Shown: in pieces, positions 11,090 through 20,221 of the stretch
How positions within the stretch are numbered: the stretch's first letter is position 1
Layout of the letters: each line of letters opens with the position of its first letter
Source: Sabellastarte sp. h YS-2021
Lineage: Eukaryota; Annelida; Polychaeta; Sabellida; Sabellidae
NCBI GenBank assembly: GCA_964017235.1
Contig: OZ024938.1
Span: 7,369,454 to 7,433,453 of the forward strand
Length of the DNA stretch: 64,000 nt
Reading direction: 5' to 3'
Position numbers and translations under genes: made by a program
The notes under the pieces: model-generated
Seen by the model: the letters and a program-made list of their open reading frames with translations, nothing else
Database searches by the model: none
Told to the model about the DNA's origin: nothing

Positions 11090-11665
11090 TTTGACCCATA
11101 AGGTGTGTGTGTGGTAAGGTGGCAATCTGACTGGCTATGTAGACTGTATATGCTTTTCTGTAAACTTTGAATACATTCTAAAGCTGTAAAATTTTTATGA
11201 CCCAAGTCTGACACATAAGGGGGGAGGGAATCAGGGTGTTAATATGACCAGCTAAATAGACTCTTCATATATGGTTTCCCAATACCTCTTAATACATTCT
11301 AAAGCTGCAAAAGCAATAATAAAGGAGATATAAGACAAACACACAAAATCCGCTACATGTATATTTCATGACCCCAGCTTTACACATAAAGGGGTATCAC
11401 AGGGTAAATCTGACCAGCTATACAGACTCTCCATATATGGTTTCCCAATACCTCTTAATACATTCTAAAGCTGTAAAAGTAATAATAAAGGAGATATAAG
11501 GCAAAAACACAAAATCTGCTATTTTATGACCCCAGTTTGACCCATAAGGTGGGGTCAGGGGGTAAATCTGACCGGCTATCTAGACTCCTCACATATGGTT
11601 TCCCAATATCTCTTAATACATTCTAAAGCTCTAAAAGCAATAATAAAGGAGATATAAGGAATCGA
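11090..11665 (-). repeat. Tandem core of family A Helentron-like element
   Basis: About four units of roughly 140-160 bp read on the minus strand. Each contains a block like GGAAACCATATATGGAGAGT, then TAGC(T/C)GGTCAGA, GGGTCAAACTGGGGTCAT and CCTTATATCTCCTTTATTATT. The same units form the cores of the elements at 2456-3343 and 60993-62431. No hairpin or CTAG end is visible here, so this is a core fragment only. Confidence 0.75.
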
Positions 11666-11848
11666 TATAAGAATAGTACTTCGTACTGATAAATATGAAG
11701 ACAATCGAATACGGAATTTACATAATAATTCTTACAGTTTAATTGCAGAGAATAATTACCTACAATATAGTTTAGCAGACATGTAATCTGCAATCATAAA
11801 AGGATAGTTTTAATATTTTTCAACATAATTAAAACTGGCATTGTCATA

Positions 11849-12077
11849 TAGAGTAAGAAATCTAAAATTCGCCAGGAATCTAAAATTCGCCACCTCTAAA
11901 ACCTTAGTTAATTTTATGAAGAAAATGATGTTTTTGTCCAAAAATTAGTATTTTTCAGTTCAAAAAGCCTTAATTTACTATACAGTCAACAAATCTCACC
12001 ACAATTCATTTATTTTATTAGTATTTTCACATGTGGCGAATTTCAGATATGTGGCGAATTTCAGATTTCTTACTCTA
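11849..12077. mobile_element. MITE with TA ends and doubled terminal motif
   Basis: This is a 229-bp element whose ends are inverted: TAGAGTAAGAAATCTAAAAT at the left and ATTTCAGATTTCTTACTCTA at the right. Inside each end the block AATCTAAAATTCGCC or its complement is present twice. The ends start and finish with TA, compatible with a Tc1/mariner-type TA duplication. There is no coding capacity. Confidence 0.75.
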
Positions 12078-12993
12078 CATCCAGCCTGAACTTATGTGGG
12101 AATCCTGTTAGAATCCAACTACCTCTCACAATATAACCGATAAGGTACATAGCGTGATGTAGCACATTAAAGTGATTAAATAAATAAAATAAATAACATA
12201 GTGGCTTATGTCATGGTTCTATTAATGGAATGTATTAGGCTTGTGTCATGAGGTGGGTGGTAGGTGGTAAAACTCACCCCTCTATGTAGGTATATGGTGG
12301 TAAGGGTGGGTCCTGCTCCATTAGGCACCTTTACATTATGGATCCATGTCCACAAGGCATCCATTTAAGAAGAATCTCTGACCTCATGGGATTCCTGTCC
12401 ACAAGATGCCCATGCAAGGGCAGATCTCTGGGTCCATGGGGAATCCTGTGCTGGGGTCAAGGGCTCAACCATTTAAGGACGTTACGGGGGGGGGGGGGGG
12501 GGGGGGGCAGTCCAATTGTATGTGTTGACTGCAATCAGTGTGGTGATTCATAACATGTCAACTAGTTTGAGTTTTATTCAGCACTTGATTGGCAATCTAG
12601 TGACACCAGGAGACTATACATACCCCCACTTTGGGGTGGCTGATCATTCATTCAAGTGTTGTGATATCCACACTGAGAAAAGACACACACTGATTAGTGG
12701 CTATACACATAGTGATTTTACTGGCAATTCATTGATTAGCCGCTTTAGTTGCTAGGCATTTAGTAGTGGGTTATGGTGTACCAAATGTGGAACTTTGTAT
12801 GCTCCAAAGATACCCACTCAAATAAATCTACAGTACTATATTATCAGCTGTACAGAATAAGTTAGTATCATCTAGAAATATGATCAAATCTACCACCTTG
12901 GAAATATTATACATATTACTAAATGAACTAAATATGACCTTAACCAATTACTGGCTATACCTCCTATTCGAAAATGAGTAAGTTTCTTTATTA
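12078..12993. other. Intron 1 sequence with G-rich segment and poly-G run
   Basis: From about 12230 to 12510 the plus strand is G/T-rich, with GGTGGGTGG-type runs and a 22-base poly-G tract at 12486-12507. Open frames here (12338-12553, 12516-12755) contain only low-complexity or anonymous peptide and are not called. The remainder is AT-rich intron without recognised features. Confidence 0.55.
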
Positions 12994-13799
12994 ACAGCAA
13001 ACAGGGTTGGCAGGTTTTTGACGGACATGGTTAAAACAAATCTGAGACGTTTGCCCACAGGACCTTTGCCCACAGCTAATTTTATGCGGGGGGTGGGGTG
13101 GGGGGGTGGACGTTTGTCCACAATATTAATAAATATTTTTACGAATGAATAAACTTTGTCTGGTACAAAAGTAAGTTATTTTTAGTACAATTACTGTCTA
13201 ACAAGTGCTTTATTAGAAGTTTTAAGTTTTAAAAGAGATATCTACTCAGGTCACATAGTTGTAAAATAGATGAAACATTTAAAAGATTTCACTAAAGGCT
13301 TCCTTTCCATTTTTAATATTACAATTAATACTGCCTTAGATATCTACTCGGGACACATATTTGTGAAAGAGATCAACCATACAATAGAGTCCTCCTTTGA
13401 TACCAGCTCAGGATACAATTTTGCTTCCTTTGAAAAAATCATGTATTTCACTTTGCCAAAATTTAACCTTTCCCACATAGGACAGGCCAAACATTAATTG
13501 CATTTTGTAAAAAGTATATAAGGTTGGTCTCATAACCATTTCTTTAAGTGTTAATAGGATTTCCATTTTTAATATTACAATTAGTACTGCCTTAGATGGT
13601 GCTTCACCTAAAACTTAACTAAAATACTGAAAAAATGCAGTGAACCAAAGTATTTAAGACTTTTTGTTTAAAAGTTAATTGTGCCTCATAGTTATTGCTT
13701 AAAAGTTACATATTGTTTGATGGGTCATTATACTAACCAAAAGTTGATCTAAATGTTGTACATTAATGTAATGTAATATAAAACCCCAGAAAATAATAA

Positions 13800-14420
13800 G
13801 CAAGTTATAAGCACTTTTAACCTTGGTTATCCTCATTTGACCTTGAAGGAGAGGCCCAAGGTCAAATCCGACCAAACCAAAAGATTCCCAGCCCATGACT
13901 TCCTGTAGGTTGGTTTACTATCCCAAACCTCTATGACCAATAATAAGCCCATTATAAGCACTTTTAAGTTTGGCTTTCCTCGTTTGACCTTGAACAAGGG
14001 GCCCAAGGTCAAATCTGACCAGAGCAAAAGATTCCAAGCCCATGATTTACTATAGGTTGGTTTATCATCCCAAACCTCTAGGACCAATAATAAGCGAGTT
14101 ATAAGCACTTTTAACTCTGGCTATCCTCATTTGACCTTAAAGGAAGGGCCCAAGGTCAAATCCGACCACACCAGAAGATTCCCAGCCCATGATTTCCTAT
14201 TTGTTGGTTTACCATCCCAAACCTCTAGGACCGATAATAAGCACTTTTAAGTTGGCTATCCTCATTTGACCTTGAAGGAGGGGTCCAAGGTCAAATTTGA
14301 TAACATTAGAAGATTCGCAGCACATGATTTCCTATAGGTTGGCTTCACAATGCAAACCTCTAGGGCCAATAACAAGGGAGATATAGGCACTGCTATGTGG
14401 GTTACTTCGGCACTCCATGG
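13800..14420 (-). repeat. Tandem core of family D Helentron-like element
   Basis: Roughly four units of about 147 bp on the minus strand. Each has TTTGACCTTGGGCC, CAAGGTCAAA, CTTATAACTCGCTTATTATTGG and GAGGTTTGGGATGGTAAACC. The same units make up the core of the element at 62479-63588. Repetitive open frames across this array are translations of the repeat, not genes. It lies inside the hAT element. Confidence 0.8.
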
Positions 14421-14931
14421 ATGACCTTGAATTAAGAGCTTCAAGGTCAAATGTGTGTAAGGTTGTAGAGGACATGTATATCTGTTATACATATCACCTA
14501 TGAAGAGATTCAACCTTCTACCTACAGGGCTCGTTGTTTCCAGTGGTCCGGCAGCCCGAGTCTGCCGAAAATTTGACTAGGCTGCCATTGTACACTGATA
14601 GGCTGACCGAAGGGCTACTAGCAAATAAAATACATAAATGCGTACATATTTTGATATATTGTAGCTTTATTTTACCAAACAATGGTTGAAATAGTTCTAA
14701 TTTCATCATTGTTTGCGTCTGCCATGACACTTTTTATTTTCAGCCGTGAATTCATTCGACGATAAGTATTTTCAGCTACGAATTCATTCGAAAATAATTA
14801 TTTTCAGCCATGGATTCATTCGAGTTTTTTTCACAGGGCCTACAGTGCTTTACATGATTTTATGTTTTAGTCAAGTTTGACCAGAATTAGCAATTTTAAT
14901 GACATTGATGAGAACAGTTCATCATAAAATA

Positions 14932-15200
14932 TTTCAGGCTCTTCCTTTGGCCACCGGGCTCTCTAACATCAACTGTAGGCAGCCCGGTGGGCTGCCAGAC
15001 AATTTTTCGTAACATCTTGCCCTGTACCTTATTTTCAGTCCCAGAGAAGTTTTTCCCTCAATGAAGATATCCCGTAACTTTGGCGAACCTAGCTGGTATA
15101 GCTTTCCTCTTAGAGCGTTAACCCCAAAAAATCTCTCTACACGTTGCGGCGTAGTGAACGCTAAAGCAAAGTATCCACCAGATGCCTCCTGTGGATACAA
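14932..15200 (-). repeat. 5' module of family D Helentron-like element
   Basis: Read on the minus strand, this matches the start of the 62479-63588 element: TTTGTATCCAC...GTGGATAC, TTTAGCGTTCACTACGCCGC, GTAGAGAGATTTTTTGGGG, GTTAACGCTCTAAGAGGAAA and GATATCTTCATTG. With the array at 13800-14420 it forms one diverged copy, separated by unrelated sequence. Confidence 0.75.
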
Positions 15201-15788
15201 ATAGAAGTTTACAACAACGTTGATGTGGAATCATCTTTCTTTGACAAGTATTACTCAGGCATGATTTTGGTTTCTAGACTCTTGAATTGGTGACAGTTAC
15301 AGTTTTACTCAGGCCATTTAAAGGGATTATTGTGACATTTGTTGGAAGTAGTTTCTCAAACCAGTGCTGAGGCAGGGATAATCTTACTCCAATCACTAGC
15401 AGTATAACTCAGGCCATTAAAAGGGATTATTGTGACAACTGTTAATAAATAATAGGTTGTTTATTGTGTTTAAAATTTAAGTAAATACGCTTATTTGTTA
15501 GTTTTGATAAATAAAGTTATGCAAAAAGTGCCATAATGTGAGACAAATGTAACAAAACATAATATTAATATAATGAATTAGTTATTTAACTCATCTTTAC
15601 CCTCTCAGAGGTTTTGGCTGTTTTATACCCTTGCTGAGGTTTTTGACAGTTTTTGACAGTTTAAACCAGTTTTTGACGGTTTAAACCAGTTTTTGACACT
15701 GTTATGTCAAAAACCTAAAACCCAACCCTGAAAAACAGGTTTTTGACGTCAAAAATCCAACCCTGACAGCAAATGATCTATGGTATCA

Positions 15789-16430
15789 AATTGACCTCCT
15801 GGAAATTGGCCTCCTAGAAAATTGGCCTCCTAGATATTTGGGGGGGTGGAAAATTGGCCTCCTTTGGTTATTTCTTGGTGAACCAAATGTTTACATTAGT
15901 TTAATTTTACTTAATAGTGCTCTTCTCATTAGGTTTATATGAATGAGTCTTTAATATAGTTATTTCAATATAGGATAACTGCAAGAACAAAGAGTGACAA
16001 GAGATTTGCAGGAGAGACTACAAAATCTGTGCAGAGCCAGAGCTACAGGAAACAAAACAATAGAGGAATTTTTACATGGGATTGGACACTGCATAAGACT
16101 TGGTTAATTCTATACATTATCTCAACATTATGATTTATATATTCCTGTTTTCAAACTAACTTGGTGTTTGGTCATGTAATGTCATATATTCTTTTTAATT
16201 AATGATATACACTTTTTACATTTTACTACATTTGTGGTATTAACCAGCTTTTGGGTTAGATCATGCAATAAATTGTTTGTAATCAATGAGAACAACAATT
16301 TTACTTTTTCCATCATCACTAAAAAACTAACGGGAGGCCAATTTTCCACCCCGACAAATTTCAGGGAGGCCAATTTTCCAGGAGGCCAATTTTCTAGGAG
16401 GCCAATTTTCCAGGAGGCCAATTTTCCCGG
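15789..16430. mobile_element. MULE-like deletion derivative with tandem-repeat TIRs
   Basis: Both ends consist of repeated blocks of the same motif in opposite orientation: CTCCTAGAAAATTGGCCTCC-type copies at 15796-15862 and GGAGGCCAATTTTCC copies (four or five) at 16333-16428. Between them, 15980-16107 reads on the plus strand as L-Q-E-Q-R-V-T-R-D-L-Q-E-R-L-Q-N-L-C-R-A, continuing to EEFLHGIGHCIRLG and a stop. This resembles the C-terminal 'L-x-G-I-x-H-N-I' tail of FLYWCH/MULE-type transposases (family knowledge, weak match). I infer an element that has lost most of its transposase gene. Confidence 0.55.
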
Positions 16431-16790
16431 ATTCGGTGTCAAACGCTTTCTTTAAATCAATGACTTAATTATTGACAACTTTCATCCACATAGTACTCCA
16501 GTAATAAAAATCGATGAATAAAAATTGTCAGTTATAATAATGTAGACTTAATTTTGCTTTCCAAATCTACCTCAATATTATGTTTATCATTACTGACATT
16601 TTAGTGGCAAAAGCCTATTAAATCCTGTTAATCTGTGACATTAGCCGCGCTGAATGAATAACTTTCCTAAACATCATCGGATACTTACATTGTTTAATAC
16701 TATCATCTAGTCCATTCTATAACTTTAACTACTCCCAGGATTGATGGAAAACTTGATCTTAGTCTACTTTATTTTATAATTAAAACAATA

Positions 16791-16977
16791 AATTTCGTCA
16801 CCCAGTGAATTTTGTCGCCTGCATTTCATGGCAATATTAAATCATTTTTACACCTAATTTTCATTGCTGAATTACATATTAATATTGCAAGTTGTTGTTA
16901 CACGTGTTTAAACACAAGTATTGCTGGTTTTTGAGGGCTTAAATGGCAGGTGTCGAAATTCACTGGCTGACGAAATT
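16791..16977. mobile_element. Short inverted-repeat element (MITE-like)
   Basis: AATTTCGTCACCCAGTGAAT at 16791 is mirrored by GTCGAAATTCACTGGCTGAC and following bases ending at 16977. The arms are 31 bp with four mismatches and enclose about 125 bp. The motif GAAATTCACTGGCT recurs immediately outside the right end, so the true end may be slightly further out. TTCACTGG blocks also occur in the LTR candidate at 23330-23430. No target duplication is clear. Confidence 0.5.
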
Positions 16978-17105
16978 CACTGGCTTAGCAGTACTAGTTG
17001 GATATAGTGGCTTTCTACCAGTGAACACCTGTCCTTTAGATAATATTTAAAATTTACAATATATTAGTTTATTTAGGTTATATTCTTCTTAAACAAAATC
17101 ACCAA

Positions 17106-20060
17106 ATGACATGCAGTACAATTAATGATTTGTTTATGTTGTTCAATATTTCTTTGAAAGTGTTGTATTTTGGCTCTGTCCGATACTGTGTGGATTACCG
17201 TTCTTTGAATGCCAAAACAGTCAAAGACTTATTTCCATTACCATCCATATCACAATGTTTGGATCAGCTATCTGGTAATAGATACTTTTCCACACTTGAT
17301 ATGGCGAGTGGTTATTGGCAAATAGAAATTGATGAAAAAGATCAGCACAAAACAGCCTTTATTACCAAGTATGGACTATTTGAACACAAACGGATGGCGT
17401 TTGGGCTTTGTAATGCTCCCGCCACATTCCAAAGAGTGATTCAATTTGTCCTAAGAGGGTTAACATGGACCAAAACATTGGCATACATTGACGATGTGAT
17501 TGTCTTAGGCAAAGACTTCACAGATCATGTTGCTAACCTTGAGTTGACATTTCAAAGGTTTCGTCAGCACAATCTGAAACTTAAGCCCAAAAAGTGTAGC
17601 CTGTTCCATACTGAAACTACATTTTTGGGACATGTGGTTAGTTTCGAAGGTGTTGCTGTGAATCCAGATAACATTACCAAAGTAAAGAAATGGCCAATTC
17701 CACAGTCCGTGAAGGATGTAGAGAAATTCCTAGGATTTGTGAATTACCATCGTGATCATATCCAGGATTACGCAGGTCTTACTTCCATACTTTACAAACT
17801 GACGGGAAGTAAAGCAACTTTTGAATGGCAGGAGAATCACCAAGAAGCATTTGACGCCGTCAAGGAGAAGTTGGTCAATGCACCCATTTTGGCTTATCCG
17901 AATGCAACAGACGTTTTCATTCTGGATACGGATGCTTCAGGAACAGCAATAGGTGCTGTGCTGTCACAACTGCAAGATGGTGATGAAAAAGTGATTAGCT
18001 ACGGAAGCTATGTTCTGACCCCAGAACAACGCAAGTATTGTGTGACCAGAAGAGAGCTCCTAGCTGTAATCAGATTCACAAGACAGTTCCGTCACTATCT
18101 TTTAGGCCGAAAATTCTACCTGAGGACAGACCACAATAGCCTAACTTGGCTTCTTCGTTTCAAGTACATAGAGGGTCAACTAGCCAGATGGTTAGAAGAA
18201 CTGAGTCAATTCGACATGACCGTCCAACATCGACCTGGAAACAGACATGGAAACGCTGATGGATTGTCCAGAATCCCAGATGAAACAAGTTTCTGCAACT
18301 GTTACCAAGCTGGTGTTGACCTGGCAGATTTACCTTGTCAAGGTTGTAAATTCTGTACCAGGGCCCATCAGCAATGGTCTAGGTTTGAATCTGATGTCGA
18401 TGATGTCGTTCCTCTAGCCGTTAGAACAGCTTCTGTCTCGCCAGATGAGCCAGATGTCCAGTGGATTCTCTCTTATACAGAAGAAGAGTTGTCAAAACTT
18501 CAGCAGAATGATCCTTGTTTGAAAAAACTAATTGTTTGGCTGCAAACTGACATAACCCCTAGACAAAGGGAATTGTCCTTATGCAGCCCAGCAGTTAAGT
18601 ATTTCTACCTCAATAGAAGTCGTTTAAGTTACCAAAACAACTTATTATGGTACTCCTGGAAGGATGTCCTTGGGGAAAAACAATTATTAGCAGTTCCAGA
18701 AAGCCTGAAACAAGAAGTTTTATCCCTTAATCATGATATACCATTAACTGGACACATGGGTATCGCAAAGACGCTCCTGCGTATCCGAAAGTCTTTTATT
18801 TGGTATGGGATGTCAAGGGATGTTGAACTTTTCGTGAAATCCTGTCAGGTGTGCAACAGGAGTAAAAAAGCCAAAACCAAAGCCAAAGCAGGACTTGGAC
18901 AGTACCACGTAGGATCTCCATTAGAACGTGTGCATGTGGATATCCTAGGTCCATTTACTCCAAGTACCAAAGGTAACCAATATGTCCTAATGATTGTGGA
19001 TCAGTTCACTAAGTGGCTTGAATGTTTTCCATTACCACATCAGAATGCAGAAGAAACCGCCCGATGTATGGTTGATGGATTCATCTCACGTTTAGGATGC
19101 CCAGTGGAGATTCACACTGATCAAGGAAAGAATTTTGATGGTAAACTGTTTGCAACTGTCTGTGATTTGCTCCAGATTACCAAAACAAGGACTACACCCT
19201 ATAGACCATGCTCCAATGGTCAGGTAGAGCGTTATAACCGCACCCTACTGCAGTTAATTCGGTGTTTCCTGAAAAGCAATCAGAAGTCCTGGGATAAACA
19301 CCTACAGCAACTAGCAGGTGCTATTCGCTCAACCGTCAATAGACACACTGGATTTACCCCGAACATGATGATGCTTGGCAGAGAAGTCATGTTGCCAGTT
19401 GATTTGATGTTCGGCTCTATCGGTCAAGAAGAAACAACTTCTGCGGAATATGTCACAAAGCTACAGCAAATTCTTCGTCAAGTCCATACCCTTGCAAGGG
19501 AGTCCTTGCAGTCCAGTCAAGAAAGACAGAAAAGGGACTATGACCTCAAGTTGAAAGTGACTACGTATGAGATTGGTGATCTCGTGTATGTCCTTGATTC
19601 AGCTAGAAAAATTGGCATAAGTCCTAAGTTACAGCCGGTATGGAAAGGCCCATATGTCATCTCCAAGGTTATTTCACCTATTATTTTTGAGGTAGCTGAC
19701 AAGAGGAAGTCATTTGTCCTACATCATGATAGGTTAAAGCCTTGTGAAGATCGTGCCATTCCTTTGTGGCTTCGCAGAAAACGAAGTAAAATTTTGAACG
19801 ACCTTGACCAAGAGGATCCTGAAAATGAAGATGATTTCTGTTTGGATTGGCTATTCGAAAATGAGCCAGATAATACAGATGTCAGTCTGCCAGGATACTG
19901 TCAGGAGAAAGTACAATTGTTTCCAGATGACCCAGTTTCACCAGAGTCTACGCTCGAGATTGAACAACATCTTGATTCTGGAGATCAGCTACCTGAATTA
20001 CAGCCCAGCAGAAGTGGTCGTGAAAGGAGGAGACCGCGTCATTTGCAGGACTATATTTAA
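17106..20060 (+). CDS. Ty3/gypsy pol (RT, RNase H, integrase)
   Basis: This is the open frame of the gypsy copy, 984 residues as read from the first ATG; because the first residues are anonymous, that ATG is probably not a genuine start. Domains in order: reverse transcriptase with AYIDDVIVLG at about residue 126; RNase H with LDTDASGTAIGAVLSQ at about 272; the zinc-binding HHCC module of integrase (H..GHMG...CQVCNRSK) at about 545-590; the catalytic integrase core with HVDILGPF, HTDQGKNF and SNGQVERYN at about 610-720; and a GPY-like module (WKGPYVISKV) near 845. No chromodomain is visible. The family integrates new copies through an RNA intermediate. The second ORF starts about 160 bp downstream on the same strand. 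Confidence 0.9.
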   Translation: MTCSTINDLFMLFNISLKVLYFGSVRYCVDYRSLNAKTVKDLFPLPSISQCLDQLSGNRYFSTLDMASGYWQIEIDEKDQHKTAFITKYGLFEHKRMAFGLCNAPATFQRVIQFVLRGLTWTKTLAYIDDVIVLGKDFTDHVANLELTFQRFRQHNLKLKPKKCSLFHTETTFLGHVVSFEGVAVNPDNITKVKKWPIPQSVKDVEKFLGFVNYHRDHIQDYAGLTSILYKLTGSKATFEWQENHQEAFDAVKEKLVNAPILAYPNATDVFILDTDASGTAIGAVLSQLQDGDEKVISYGSYVLTPEQRKYCVTRRELLAVIRFTRQFRHYLLGRKFYLRTDHNSLTWLLRFKYIEGQLARWLEELSQFDMTVQHRPGNRHGNADGLSRIPDETSFCNCYQAGVDLADLPCQGCKFCTRAHQQWSRFESDVDDVVPLAVRTASVSPDEPDVQWILSYTEEELSKLQQNDPCLKKLIVWLQTDITPRQRELSLCSPAVKYFYLNRSRLSYQNNLLWYSWKDVLGEKQLLAVPESLKQEVLSLNHDIPLTGHMGIAKTLLRIRKSFIWYGMSRDVELFVKSCQVCNRSKKAKTKAKAGLGQYHVGSPLERVHVDILGPFTPSTKGNQYVLMIVDQFTKWLECFPLPHQNAEETARCMVDGFISRLGCPVEIHTDQGKNFDGKLFATVCDLLQITKTRTTPYRPCSNGQVERYNRTLLQLIRCFLKSNQKSWDKHLQQLAGAIRSTVNRHTGFTPNMMMLGREVMLPVDLMFGSIGQEETTSAEYVTKLQQILRQVHTLARESLQSSQERQKRDYDLKLKVTTYEIGDLVYVLDSARKIGISPKLQPVWKGPYVISKVISPIIFEVADKRKSFVLHHDRLKPCEDRAIPLWLRRKRSKILNDLDQEDPENEDDFCLDWLFENEPDNTDVSLPGYCQEKVQLFPDDPVSPESTLEIEQHLDSGDQLPELQPSRSGRERRRPRHLQDYI

Positions 20061-20221
20061 GTAGTTAAGACTTAGATAAGATGATTCGTTGAAATTTCCT
20101 AGTCAAGTGCATGAGGGTTTGGTGTTAGCATGACTAGTCAAGTCCCTAACATCAGTGTCTCGTATTTCTGTTGGGAAGTCACAAATATTGATTATCTACT
20201 CTTCTTACTACAGGTGTTGCT

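Larger units (their letters stand above)
13002..15765. mobile_element. hAT-superfamily nonautonomous element
   Basis: The ends are CAGGGTTGGCAGGTTTTTGA at 13002 and, inverted, TCAAAAATCCAACCCTG ending at 15765, the CA(G)GG...CCCTG type of hAT terminal repeat. The flanks carry a perfect 8-bp duplication, ACAGCAAA, at 12994-13001 and 15766-15773, the diagnostic length for hAT. A second internal copy of the end motif (CCAACCCTGAAAAACAGG) lies at about 15722. No transposase is encoded. The interior carries fragments of another repeat family (13800-14420 and 14932-15200, minus strand), a degenerate duplication around 13230-13600, and two copies of a block with GGGATTATTGTGACA near 15320 and 15424. 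Confidence 0.85.

Noticed and set aside
12338-12553. 71-residue ORF crossing a poly-G run
   Set aside because: Low complexity (Gly run from poly-G), with no motif or splice support.
13833-14513. Repetitive ORFs with peptides such as LLLVIEVWDSKPTYRKSWA
   Set aside because: These translate the 147-bp tandem repeat; the same peptides arise at 62651-63103 from the related element.
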